A stretch of 64,000 nt of DNA from positions 426 through 64,425 of the forward strand of contig NZ_LNYK01000030.1 of assembly GCF_001467825.1 (NCBI RefSeq), read 5' to 3'. Both the position numbers and the translations under genes were made by a program. The notes beneath the pieces are model-generated. The model did no database searches and had not been told where the DNA came from. It saw nothing but the letters and a program-made list of their open reading frames with translations. Position 1 is the first letter of the stretch, and each line of letters begins with the position of its first letter. Positions 18,182-26,961 of this stretch are shown here, in pieces. Source of the DNA: Legionella londiniensis. Its GTDB lineage: Bacteria > Pseudomonadota > Gammaproteobacteria > Legionellales > Legionellaceae.

Positions 18182-18888
18182 AGAAGCTAATATTGCTTAT
18201 TCTTGCGTTAAGTGTCCAGCCAATAGCTCACGCAGATCTATTGGGCGTTGAAGATGCGCAAATGATTGCCATTGCTCTCAAGCAATTGAATGAATTGCAA
18301 ACCCAATATCGTGTACTTAACGATACCTACCAAGCCACCAAAAGCCAAGTCGATAATCTTAACCATCTCAAATCCATGAACAGCGGCCATTATGGCTTTG
18401 GCGATCTTAATAACGGTTTGGATGCACTACAAAGTTGGCAATCTCCCGTCAGCACTTGGCAAGATGCGCTACACAATTTATCAGGTGGTAATCCTGAGCG
18501 TTATCAAGCATTGATTGATGCCTATGAAAAAAATCACCCAAGCCTAAGTGAAAGCAACTATGCACGTTACACCACATCCGAAAAAGCCGCTCGGTTCAAA
18601 GAAGATAAAGCGGTAAATCGAGCCGTACAGGTGCAAACAACTCAGAGCTATAACGAAATCAATCAACATATTGCAGCCCTTCATAAGCTCTCACAACAAA
18701 TTGAGAAAACAGCCAATACCAAAGGGGCGATTGATTTAAATTCAAGGCTCATTACCGAACTTGGGTTTATCCAATTAATGAGCTTGCGGTTACAAGCTTT
18801 GATGAGCCAGCAAATTGCTCAAGAAAGTTTATCTGAACTGCAAGACAGGGCAGAAATGGTACAGTTTAATCGCTTACCTAATCACTAA
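18178..18888 (+). CDS. lvhB5: T4SS minor pilin VirB5 homologue
   Basis: From the ATG at 18178 it is 236 residues with a signal peptide (MKKLILLILALSVQPIAHA). Mostly helical, Gln-rich segments follow (LKQLNELQTQYRVLNDTYQ...VDNLNHLKSM), as in VirB5 proteins at the pilus tip. It overlaps the end of lvhB4 (ATGA). Confidence 0.88.
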   Translation: MKKLILLILALSVQPIAHADLLGVEDAQMIAIALKQLNELQTQYRVLNDTYQATKSQVDNLNHLKSMNSGHYGFGDLNNGLDALQSWQSPVSTWQDALHNLSGGNPERYQALIDAYEKNHPSLSESNYARYTTSEKAARFKEDKAVNRAVQVQTTQSYNEINQHIAALHKLSQQIEKTANTKGAIDLNSRLITELGFIQLMSLRLQALMSQQIAQESLSELQDRAEMVQFNRLPNH

Positions 18889-18900
18889 AGGAGCAGTTAT

Positions 18901-19056
18901 ATGGCACACAAATGGCTACTTGTGATCTTCACTGTCGGTGTCTTAAGCGGATGCTCCAAGCCACCTGATTTGGAAGCTCCTTGTCATAACTTTGGCAAAT
19001 TTTGCCCACAGTACCCCATTAATGATGAACCAATAAAGGAGCAAAGGAATGAATAA
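18901..19056 (+). CDS. Small lipoprotein in VirB7 position
   Basis: This 51-residue ORF is missed by length-filtered ORF callers. It begins ATG GCA CAC after AAAGGAGCAG and has a hydrophobic N-terminus with lipobox LSGC at Cys18, then a short Cys- and Pro-containing tail (PCHNFGKFCPQYP). Small lipoproteins between VirB5 and VirB6 are VirB7-like outer-membrane anchors or entry-exclusion proteins; I cannot tell which. It overlaps the next lipoprotein gene by 8 bases. Confidence 0.75.
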   Translation: MAHKWLLVIFTVGVLSGCSKPPDLEAPCHNFGKFCPQYPINDEPIKEQRNE

Positions 19057-19441
19057 ATTTGGCATAACATCTCTGCTAATTACCACATTATTGTTGGTTG
19101 CTTGTCATCATGAAAACCCACTGAAAACACAACCAGCCAAAGCCTCAGCAATATTTTTAATGAACGCTTCAGCAAATGTTGAGAAGCGTTTGCACTTTGC
19201 AATTGCGCAAGGGGCTTATGGTTACGGCTATTTAGAATGCATGGAAGGAAAAAAGAGTGCTGAGATTCATTGTCCTGATCTGCTTAACGGAATAGTGCGA
19301 TTTGCTAAAGAAAACCATTATCCCTTGTTTAAAAACATTACTTTAGCTGATTTGACCGACAAAGCCACATTTGAACAACTGGGCGATGAGTACGCAGAGA
19401 TTGCTGCTACCACATGGCCTCATTACTTCCCCGTGAGCTAA
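19049..19441 (+). CDS. Second T4SS-linked lipoprotein
   Basis: The protein is 130 residues with a signal peptide and lipobox LLVAC (Cys19). The mature part has two further cysteines (LECMEGKKSAEIHC) that could form a disulfide. It lies between lvhB5 and lvhB6, where conjugation systems often encode entry exclusion (Eex) or VirB7 proteins. Having two lipoproteins in a row suggests one of each. No family is recognised. Confidence 0.75.
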   Translation: MNKFGITSLLITTLLLVACHHENPLKTQPAKASAIFLMNASANVEKRLHFAIAQGAYGYGYLECMEGKKSAEIHCPDLLNGIVRFAKENHYPLFKNITLADLTDKATFEQLGDEYAEIAATTWPHYFPVS

Positions 19442-19443
19442 CC

Positions 19444-20484
19444 ATGAGCGGATTGCAATTCGATAATTTTATTGTTCACCTCGCAACAGAGGTAGATCGA
19501 TTAACAAACCACTTTGTATTTGATGGGTACAGTGCTTTGTCATCACATCTTCGCGCACCTCTTGGATCAATGATTGTACTTTACATCGTACTCATGGGCT
19601 TTAGCATTACTCGCGGCATTATCGAGCGACCTCAGCATGAGTTACTCAAATTCAGTATCAGAGCAGGTTTGATTTATATGGCCGCGATGAACTGGGATTG
19701 GTTTTCTTCACACGTCCGTGATCTATTCATTGTTGGCAGCGAATCCATTGCATCCACTCTCATGCAAGCCGTGCATAAACAATCTACCGGTGGCTCAATC
19801 AATCAGGGGCTACAAAATGTATTAAATGATATTTTGAAACTGGGTACTACCTTATTTGATGCAGGCTCTTTAAGAAAGCTAACCCCTTACTTTGCAGGCA
19901 TGATGGTGTTTTTATCAGGATCAATCACAATTGGCCTTGCCTTTATAGAGATTGTAATTGCCAAACTCATGCTCGCAGTAACCCTGTGTACAGCTCCTTT
20001 ATTCATTATCTTTACCCTGTTTGATCAAACTAAATCCTTTTTTGAGCGTTGGCTCGGTGTTTTATGTGGATTTGCCTTTGTGTTGATTTTTGTCTCCAGC
20101 GTGGTTGGCCTTTGTATTCACTTGCTGCATTGGGTAACGAATAGCTTATCAGGCAATACAGAACAACTCACCGCAGCCATTTGGGTACCTATTTTTATTG
20201 TGGCCTGTCTTTGCGTCATGGGCATTACTCAGGCAGTTGCAATCGGAAAAAACATTGGCGGATCACTGTGTACATCAGGAGGGGCAGCAATGGTCAGCGG
20301 ATTTATCGGCGGTAGCATTGGCGCATGGGGATTTTCAAAAACCATGTTGCAAAAACCTGCAAATAGTTTGCGTCAAGGACTAAACGGTAGCTCTGGCTTG
20401 TTGGAAAGAGGAAAAAGAGTGGGAGCTGCCAGCCAAAACTTATGGAAACAAGTACAGAAAAACCTACGAAGAGGGGCATCATGA
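19444..20484 (+). CDS. lvhB6: T4SS polytopic membrane protein VirB6/TrbL homologue
   Basis: From the ATG at 19444 it is 346 residues. Five or more membrane helices lie between about residues 35 and 290 (SMIVLYIVLMGFSI, GMMVFLSGSITIGLAF, LMLAVTLCTAPLFIIFTLF, GFAFVLIFVSSVVGL, VPIFIVACLCVMGI), followed by a Gly-rich cytoplasmic tail. WLGVLCGFAF in the middle is typical of VirB6. It forms part of the inner-membrane substrate path. The stop overlaps the lvhB8 start. Confidence 0.9.
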   Translation: MSGLQFDNFIVHLATEVDRLTNHFVFDGYSALSSHLRAPLGSMIVLYIVLMGFSITRGIIERPQHELLKFSIRAGLIYMAAMNWDWFSSHVRDLFIVGSESIASTLMQAVHKQSTGGSINQGLQNVLNDILKLGTTLFDAGSLRKLTPYFAGMMVFLSGSITIGLAFIEIVIAKLMLAVTLCTAPLFIIFTLFDQTKSFFERWLGVLCGFAFVLIFVSSVVGLCIHLLHWVTNSLSGNTEQLTAAIWVPIFIVACLCVMGITQAVAIGKNIGGSLCTSGGAAMVSGFIGGSIGAWGFSKTMLQKPANSLRQGLNGSSGLLERGKRVGAASQNLWKQVQKNLRRGAS

Positions 20485-21194
20485 ATAAGGATTTAAACCA
20501 CTATTTTAAGCGAGCGAGAAGCTGGGCAGATGACCAATTCGGTCGACTGGAACAATCCAGAAATCGTTATCAGGCTGCTTTTTTATCTGCTATGGGGCTT
20601 AATATCATCGCCTTAATCGTAATCGGTATGTTAGCCCATTATCAAACGTTGGTACCTCTGTTAGTACATCATTATGATAATGGGGTGACAACAATAGAAC
20701 CTGTTAGCAATGAACAAACACCAATCAATCGCTCGCAAGTAGAAAGTGATATTGTACGTTATATCGAATTGCGGGAAGCCTACGACATATCAAGCTATCG
20801 AGCACAATTTGAGTTGGTTAATCTTCTTTCGAACAATGCAGTCAACAAAGAATATTTAACAGAGCACGAGGCATCCAATGCAGCATCACCACTGAGGGTT
20901 TTGGCAAACCATAGTAAACGAGAAGTTCACATCTATAGTATTAATTTCCTGGATTCATTATTAGCTAATGAGCGCGATATTCACAAAGATCATCATGCAC
21001 TAGCAGAGGTGGTATTTAGTCTGATTGATACCGATAAATCAACTGGAAAATGTACTACCAAACATTTTAACGCGATGATCTCATGGCGTTATACCAGTCC
21101 ATCATCCTCCCCTGAAACTCGTTGGAAAAATTGGGATGGGTTTGAAGTCACCCGCTACAGCAAACAACCCCGCATTGTGGAGCAACACGTATGA
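20481..21194 (+). CDS. lvhB8: T4SS inner-membrane assembly factor VirB8 homologue
   Basis: The 237-residue protein has a cytoplasmic N-terminus (FKRARSWADDQFGRLEQSRNRYQ), one membrane helix at about 38-60 and a periplasmic domain with YIELREAYD...FELVNLLS, characteristic of VirB8. An extended upstream reading from 20442 overlaps lvhB6 and is rejected in favour of the ATGA-coupled start at 20481. Confidence 0.92.
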   Translation: MNKDLNHYFKRARSWADDQFGRLEQSRNRYQAAFLSAMGLNIIALIVIGMLAHYQTLVPLLVHHYDNGVTTIEPVSNEQTPINRSQVESDIVRYIELREAYDISSYRAQFELVNLLSNNAVNKEYLTEHEASNAASPLRVLANHSKREVHIYSINFLDSLLANERDIHKDHHALAEVVFSLIDTDKSTGKCTTKHFNAMISWRYTSPSSSPETRWKNWDGFEVTRYSKQPRIVEQHV

Positions 21195-21958
21195 AAAGAA
21201 GATTACTTACTGTCACAACAGCATTAATGATTTCTGCCAACTTACAGGCACAAAATAATCCTGTTTCTTTTTCTACAGACTCCCGGATTAAGCATGTGGT
21301 CTATCAAGAGAATAACGTGGTTCCTATTCAAGGAGTTACTTTTACTACGACCCACATCCAGTTTGGGGAAAAAGAGTCGGTGTTGGATATAGAGGGCGGT
21401 GATAGCACCGCGTGGATGGTAACTTATCATCCTGAGCTATCGAATACTTTATTTGTAAAACCCACTATTTTGGATTCCAACACTAACTTAACCGTAATCA
21501 CCAATCAGCATACCTATTATTTTCATTTAACTTCTAATAAAAAACTGGAACGCGCCCCTTTCAGGCAAACATATGCCGTAAAATTCGTTTATCAACCAAC
21601 TAATCCAACGGTAAAACAGGCTCATAAACAATCTGCCACAAAAAGCAATGTCCTTAACTATCCAAAGGTATTAAACACAGCCTATCGTTTTAGTGGCAGC
21701 CCACAATTAGTACCCAGACATGTATTTGATGACGGCAAGTTTACCTATTTTGAACTGAGTCCTAATGGAGCTGTTCCTGCTGTTTTTGCCGTTGAAGACC
21801 AAAGCGGTAAAGAATCAACCGTTAACACCAGACGAGAAGGCAAATACCTCATTGTTCAACGTATTGCACCTCAATTCACATTACGGCAAGGCAGGCTCGC
21901 AACATCCGTTTTTAATGCGCAAGAAATAAATCGTATTGCTGCAAACAGGAGACCATAA
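21191..21958 (+). CDS. lvhB9: T4SS outer-membrane-complex protein VirB9 homologue
   Basis: The 255-residue protein carries a signal peptide (to about NLQAQ), a beta-rich N-terminal part and the VirB9/CagX C-terminal signature (YRFSGSPQLVPRHVFDDGKFTYFEL...VPAVFAV). It forms the outer-membrane core with VirB7 and VirB10. Starts and stops are coupled to both neighbours (ATGA, TAATG). Confidence 0.93.
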   Translation: MKRRLLTVTTALMISANLQAQNNPVSFSTDSRIKHVVYQENNVVPIQGVTFTTTHIQFGEKESVLDIEGGDSTAWMVTYHPELSNTLFVKPTILDSNTNLTVITNQHTYYFHLTSNKKLERAPFRQTYAVKFVYQPTNPTVKQAHKQSATKSNVLNYPKVLNTAYRFSGSPQLVPRHVFDDGKFTYFELSPNGAVPAVFAVEDQSGKESTVNTRREGKYLIVQRIAPQFTLRQGRLATSVFNAQEINRIAANRRP

Positions 21959-23043
21959 TGAAAAGAGAGAACAACATAAATGAATCTGTTGGCAGCCGAA
22001 CACAAGTCGCGAAAAATCCTAAATACACCAAACTCAAAGATAAAATGCTCCTTATTGGCGTTATTCTTGTTTGTTTAGGAATTGGCTTTAGTGGGCTGAT
22101 ACCAAAGCGCAAAATCAATCAAATTGCCGAAGAAATCAATAAAGAAAATACTTCGATGCAATTAAGTCAAAACATGGCATTAATTGCAGAAATGAGAAAT
22201 AAAAAACTGTCTACTGGTTATCAAGGAGGAGATCCAACGCATCCACCGGTATTAAGAGCATCACAACAAACAGATGCCTTAACGAAAGAGACGTTAGCAA
22301 GAATGAATGCACCATCCACTTTCTTTAGCGTTAATTCAGGTGACTCACAAATCAAATCAAACACGGCTAATCAACAGAACGATAAAACACTAATCGGACA
22401 TGATTCCAATTCCGATTTTTTGAATCAGCAAAATGATATTACCTCGGTTTCTGCAAAACGCTTACCCCATCCAAGTATGACTGTTCCTGCTGGGGAAATG
22501 ATTCCGGCAACACTGGAAACAGCTATTAATTCCGAACTTGCGGGTATGGTACGCGCTGTAACCACCAGAGATATTTACGCTTTATCAGGTGATAAATTAC
22601 TTATACCTAAAGGTTCAACCTTGGTTGGGCAATTTAATACGGCCATCACCCAAGGACAAAGCAGAGTCTTTGTGGTCTGGAATCGGCTACAAATGACGAA
22701 TGGCATTATTGTAACTTTAAATAGCCCAAGTAGTGATTCTATTGGACGTGCTGGCCTTGCCGCAGATTATATTGATCGCCATTTCTTTGAGCGTTTTGGT
22801 AGCGGTGCTTTACTTTCAGTACTTGGTGCCTATACCGCAATGGGTGGAGTTAAAGGGCAAGACGAGTATAACTCCATGTCACAGTACCGTATGAATATTG
22901 CGGGAAGTTTCCAACAAGCGGCAAATCAAACGCTACAACAAGACCTGCAAACAAAACCGACATTACAAGTAAATCAGGGAGCTTCCATCAATGTTTTTGT
23001 AGCGCATGATCTGGATTTCTATCGTGTGGCAGGGCATCGCTAA
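21958..23043 (+). CDS. lvhB10: T4SS scaffold VirB10/TrbI homologue
   Basis: The 361-residue protein has a short cytoplasmic N-terminus, a membrane helix at about 24-42 (MLLIGVILVCLGIGFSGLI), a Gln/Asn-rich linker and the conserved TrbI beta-barrel from about 165 (VPAGEMIPATLETAINSEL, LLIPKGSTLVGQF, INVFVAHDLDF). It spans both membranes and transmits ATP-driven signals to the pore. Confidence 0.94.
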   Translation: MKRENNINESVGSRTQVAKNPKYTKLKDKMLLIGVILVCLGIGFSGLIPKRKINQIAEEINKENTSMQLSQNMALIAEMRNKKLSTGYQGGDPTHPPVLRASQQTDALTKETLARMNAPSTFFSVNSGDSQIKSNTANQQNDKTLIGHDSNSDFLNQQNDITSVSAKRLPHPSMTVPAGEMIPATLETAINSELAGMVRAVTTRDIYALSGDKLLIPKGSTLVGQFNTAITQGQSRVFVVWNRLQMTNGIIVTLNSPSSDSIGRAGLAADYIDRHFFERFGSGALLSVLGAYTAMGGVKGQDEYNSMSQYRMNIAGSFQQAANQTLQQDLQTKPTLQVNQGASINVFVAHDLDFYRVAGHR

Positions 23044-24053
23044 TGGAAACGACAAACGCATGCTATGCAGCAGGAAGCATGGGGTTACTTGCTCCATTGC
23101 AAGATTTTTTGGATGACGCACAAGTATCCGAAATCTTAATCAATAAGCCTCAAGAGATATTTGTTGAGCGAGATGGAACCATGCTGCGCTTTGATATTCC
23201 TGTACTAACCACTCAATATTTGCGGCGTTTATTTACTTTAATCGCCAATGAAAATAAACAATGCTTATCAATAGATTCCCCTATTTTGTCGGGTAATCTC
23301 TTTGATGGATCTCGTGTGCAGTTAGTGGTTCCAGCAGCTGCCCTCTATGAAACTTTATCCATCCGTAAATTTACGTTAAAAAATATTACGTTTGAAGACT
23401 ATGCCTGCGAAGGATTTTTTACCAAAGCACGAAGGGTTGATTTAGAATCTGGCGTGGCTTGCAATGAAGCGAATGAAGATCTATTAAATAGTTTTTATAA
23501 AACGGAAAACTGGCCGGAATTTATATCACAAGCAATTAGATTTAAGAAAAACATCATTATTTCAGGCAGTACATCTTCTGGGAAAACCACTTTTTTAAAT
23601 AGCTGCATTCAACATATCCCCTTGCATGAACGATTAATTACCCTTGAAGATACTTTTGAAATCAATATTCCACATCCCAATCTTGTGCGCTTAAAAGCAT
23701 TAAAACAAGCAGGAGATACGGCGCATCATATCAGTATGCAAGATTTGGTGCAGGCATCACTAAGGTTAAGACCCGATCGCATCATCATGGGAGAAATAAG
23801 AGGACGAGAAATTTTTGATTTTGTATCGGCTTGTTCAACAGGACATAGCGGAGCACTTGCCACTATTCATGCCAACAATCCCAAAATAGCATTTATGCGC
23901 ATGGCACAACTTTATAAACTTAACCCCATTGTAGGGATGAGCGAGGAAGACATCTATAAAATCTTGCACGAAGTTGTTGATGTGATTGTACAACTGACAA
24001 AAACCAGCGAAGGGCGTAGATTAACAGAGGTATATTATAAAAATGCTTGTTAA
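23043..24053 (+). CDS. lvhB11: T4SS ATPase VirB11 homologue
   Basis: The protein is 336 residues. The Walker A loop is GSTSSGKTT with Lys181, the Walker B region is RIIMGEIRG, and the family His box reads ALATIHANNP. VirB11 is the hexameric AAA-like ATPase switching the machine between pilus building and DNA transfer. Its start overlaps the lvhB10 stop (TAATG). Confidence 0.95.
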   Translation: METTNACYAAGSMGLLAPLQDFLDDAQVSEILINKPQEIFVERDGTMLRFDIPVLTTQYLRRLFTLIANENKQCLSIDSPILSGNLFDGSRVQLVVPAAALYETLSIRKFTLKNITFEDYACEGFFTKARRVDLESGVACNEANEDLLNSFYKTENWPEFISQAIRFKKNIIISGSTSSGKTTFLNSCIQHIPLHERLITLEDTFEINIPHPNLVRLKALKQAGDTAHHISMQDLVQASLRLRPDRIIMGEIRGREIFDFVSACSTGHSGALATIHANNPKIAFMRMAQLYKLNPIVGMSEEDIYKILHEVVDVIVQLTKTSEGRRLTEVYYKNAC

Positions 24054-25947
24054 ATATGCCTCTCCTCTTATTTTAATAACCTTATTGCTCATACTAACCA
24101 GTTTGCTCACTACTGTTTTTATAGGATGTCCAGAATGGGTAACTCCAAAATTATTAATTGATTTTATTGCAAATGGCTTTTGGATTGAAACAATATCAGC
24201 ATTCACACTAAATTTCTGGTTACTTTTAAGCCTTTTCGGATTATTAAAAACAGGATTTGTTCGTTTTCTATCTGGTGTATCTCTATCTGTGTTGGGCAGC
24301 ATGACTGTTATTTTTCTGTTAGGGTATTGGGTGTTTTCGTGGCTTTACTTAGATAGGATCATTGGCATCGAGGGATTAATTTCTTTATTTTGGCAACGTC
24401 ATCAAAGCTCCCCACTCTGGTATCAATTTCTTCAAACAGAATGTATTGCTCTACTTATTGTGATTACCGGATTTTTAATTGCTTTATTTGAACGACTCAA
24501 GCCCTCTCGCAATACTTTAGGCAAAGCGCACTTTTCAAATGGCTTTGAAACGCAACAAGCAGGTTTCTTTAAACAAGAGGCACAAAGTATTCTAATCGGT
24601 AAAAAATATGGTGCACCGCTTTACTCTAATGGCTTTGAGCATGTGTTGGTTTTTGCACCAACAGGTAGCGGAAAAACACGTAGTATCGGAATTCCTAATC
24701 TATTTAATTATCCTTACTCAGTAGTATGTAATGATGTAAAGTTGACCATGTTCCAAACTACATCGGGCTTTCGTGAATCTGTATTAGGTCATCGCTGCTA
24801 CTGCTGGGCACCTGCCAGCATGGATAGAAAAACGCATTGCTATAATCCACTTTCATTAATAACAGAAGACAAAGTGCAACGCCTGACCGATATTCAGCGT
24901 ATAGCGCATATTCTTATTCCAGACAGTAAAAAATCAGATCCCATATGGCAACAAGCATCCCGCAAGTTATTTAAAATTGCAGTACTCTATTTGTTAGATA
25001 CACCGGATCGACCAACCACATTAGGTGAGATTAACCGCCTAGTAAAGCAAGCGGGATTCGATGAATGGCTCGCATCGTTACTTCAAGAAACAACGCATCT
25101 TGATCCAGAGTTTTACCGCAACGGATATTCTTACCTTAACAACCATGAAAAAACAAGAAGCTCCATTCTTGAAACTTTTTCAGGGTATTTTGAATTATTC
25201 GATGATCCAATGATCGATGCAGCAACAAGTACTTCTGATTTTGATTTAACCCAGTTACGGCGCGAAAAAATAACCGTTTATGTCGGATTTACCGATGATG
25301 ACATGGAACGGCTCTCCCCATTATTAACTTTATTCTGGCAGCAACTTATCTCTGTGATGATTAAGCATGTACCCAATCCAGTAGATGAACCTTATCCCTT
25401 ATTGTGCATGATTGATGAGTTTTCATCTCTGGGACGAATTGAACGCTTGCGCCGCTCTCTCAAATTATTGCGTGAATACCGTGTTCGCTGTGTCCTAATT
25501 ATGCAATATATTGCACAAACTTATGAGCAATATTCACATGATGAAGCCAAAGCCTTTACTAACATTAAAACCAAAATTGCATTTGCAACTGAGGATCTTA
25601 ATGATGCCGAATATGTAAGCAAGTTGTTAGGTACTAAAACGGTACGAGTTACAGGATCATCAGAAAGCATCCAAACACAAGGCTACACCCAATCAAAAAG
25701 CACACACCTCCAAGCTGTACCCTTATTGCGACCGGATGAAGTGATGAGAATGCCTGAAAAGCAAGTGTTGATTATGCGCACAGGACATGCTCCTGTTAAA
25801 GCAGAACAACTGATTTGGTACAACTCAAAATCCATGAAAGATCTTGCTAGTGGGGCAACGGAAGTACCTCGCCAGACTATGATTCAACACCCCTTTGTAC
25901 ATCCAATAAAACAAGAACTAAAAATATTAGAGGCAATGGAAACATAA
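24043..25947 (+). CDS. lvhD4: T4SS coupling protein VirD4/TraG homologue
   Basis: The 634-residue protein has four N-terminal membrane helices within the first 150 residues, then FAPTGSGKTRS with Lys211 (Walker A) and LLCMIDEFSSLGRI (Walker B). This family recruits the relaxase-DNA complex to the channel. It overlaps lvhB11 by 11 bases, completing a set of coupling protein plus ten channel genes, enough for conjugation. From memory, the lvh system can also partly replace Dot/Icm functions in Legionella. Confidence 0.95.
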   Translation: MLVKYASPLILITLLLILTSLLTTVFIGCPEWVTPKLLIDFIANGFWIETISAFTLNFWLLLSLFGLLKTGFVRFLSGVSLSVLGSMTVIFLLGYWVFSWLYLDRIIGIEGLISLFWQRHQSSPLWYQFLQTECIALLIVITGFLIALFERLKPSRNTLGKAHFSNGFETQQAGFFKQEAQSILIGKKYGAPLYSNGFEHVLVFAPTGSGKTRSIGIPNLFNYPYSVVCNDVKLTMFQTTSGFRESVLGHRCYCWAPASMDRKTHCYNPLSLITEDKVQRLTDIQRIAHILIPDSKKSDPIWQQASRKLFKIAVLYLLDTPDRPTTLGEINRLVKQAGFDEWLASLLQETTHLDPEFYRNGYSYLNNHEKTRSSILETFSGYFELFDDPMIDAATSTSDFDLTQLRREKITVYVGFTDDDMERLSPLLTLFWQQLISVMIKHVPNPVDEPYPLLCMIDEFSSLGRIERLRRSLKLLREYRVRCVLIMQYIAQTYEQYSHDEAKAFTNIKTKIAFATEDLNDAEYVSKLLGTKTVRVTGSSESIQTQGYTQSKSTHLQAVPLLRPDEVMRMPEKQVLIMRTGHAPVKAEQLIWYNSKSMKDLASGATEVPRQTMIQHPFVHPIKQELKILEAMET

Positions 25948-25950
25948 AAA

Positions 25951-26961
25951 ATGAAAAAACAACCTCAGCAGCCCAACAGGGATGAGTGGCTGCTTGATCC
26001 GATGCATGGATTAACTGAGGGTGAAGAAGAAAATATCCAACAAATTTTCCCTTCTGATTTTTTGACCAACGAAGCGTTCGAATATTTTGCTGCTATTGTG
26101 AAAAAGCGTCCTACTTATCACTTTGAGCGTAAAATCAGGCGATTGATTTCCCGATCAATTTGGCCACGGCTTTTAATTTCCCGATTGCGCTTATTGACTG
26201 CTACAGGGATATATTTATTTCTCGATGGTCATTGGGAGTTTTTAGACCACATATTAAGCTTTATCAAATCTGCCTTGTATTATCTGGGTCTTGTTGTTCA
26301 CGGGCTACGGTTAATGATGAGTACAACCCATCTAATAGGAATTATTATTTCAAGTGACTCAGCTTCTGAAGAGGTATTTCAATACCTTGGGCATTCATGG
26401 TTTGAATTATTTACTGATTTCCAGTGTATTATCTCTGCATTAACACCAGCAGATTACCTGTTCCTATCTTTTGGATTAATGGTGCTTGAATTGCTACTGA
26501 TCGCAATTCGTGCTTGGAATGAGGAGCAGAAATTAATTCATCACATCAAAAAAATTAGTCTTGCAATGAGTAAACAAGAACTACATCCAGAACAACTGAA
26601 TGAATTAAAACAAGCCAAAAAGCACGCGGAAACAATGCTGTTACATAATTATAAGAAATTGGCATTAAATTTTGGCGTAACCTTACTTACAACGAGTTTA
26701 TTTGCTATAAAAAGTATCTTACTTCCATGTGTTATGGTTTCAGCCTCAGCTAATCCGCTTATACCGTTTATTTTTGCGGTAATAGCCCTGTCAATAACAA
26801 TTGCTAACCATTACCTAAATCAATATCTTGATAAAAATAAACCCAAATCTAATAAACTGTCAGGAAAATACTTCTTTGCCTCTAATCAAAATACCTTTTT
26901 CTCGATTAATGAGACTGTTCATGTGCAGAATGAGATTGAGCCTGAACTAGGAGCTTGTTAG
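25951..26961 (+). CDS. Membrane protein at the end of the lvh operon, unknown function
   Basis: This 336-residue protein starts 3 bases after lvhD4. Membrane segments are visible at about 75-95, 110-145, 175-195 and 235-290, separated by a charged helix (EEQKLIHHIKKISLAMSKQELHPEQLNELKQAKKHAE). The N-terminus is soluble (DEWLLDPMHGLTEGEEENIQQIF). It occupies the place LvrE takes in other lvh clusters; I am not sure it is the same protein. Its 3' end overlaps the relaxase gene, on the other strand, by 56 bases. Confidence 0.75.
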   Translation: MKKQPQQPNRDEWLLDPMHGLTEGEEENIQQIFPSDFLTNEAFEYFAAIVKKRPTYHFERKIRRLISRSIWPRLLISRLRLLTATGIYLFLDGHWEFLDHILSFIKSALYYLGLVVHGLRLMMSTTHLIGIIISSDSASEEVFQYLGHSWFELFTDFQCIISALTPADYLFLSFGLMVLELLLIAIRAWNEEQKLIHHIKKISLAMSKQELHPEQLNELKQAKKHAETMLLHNYKKLALNFGVTLLTTSLFAIKSILLPCVMVSASANPLIPFIFAVIALSITIANHYLNQYLDKNKPKSNKLSGKYFFASNQNTFFSINETVHVQNEIEPELGAC

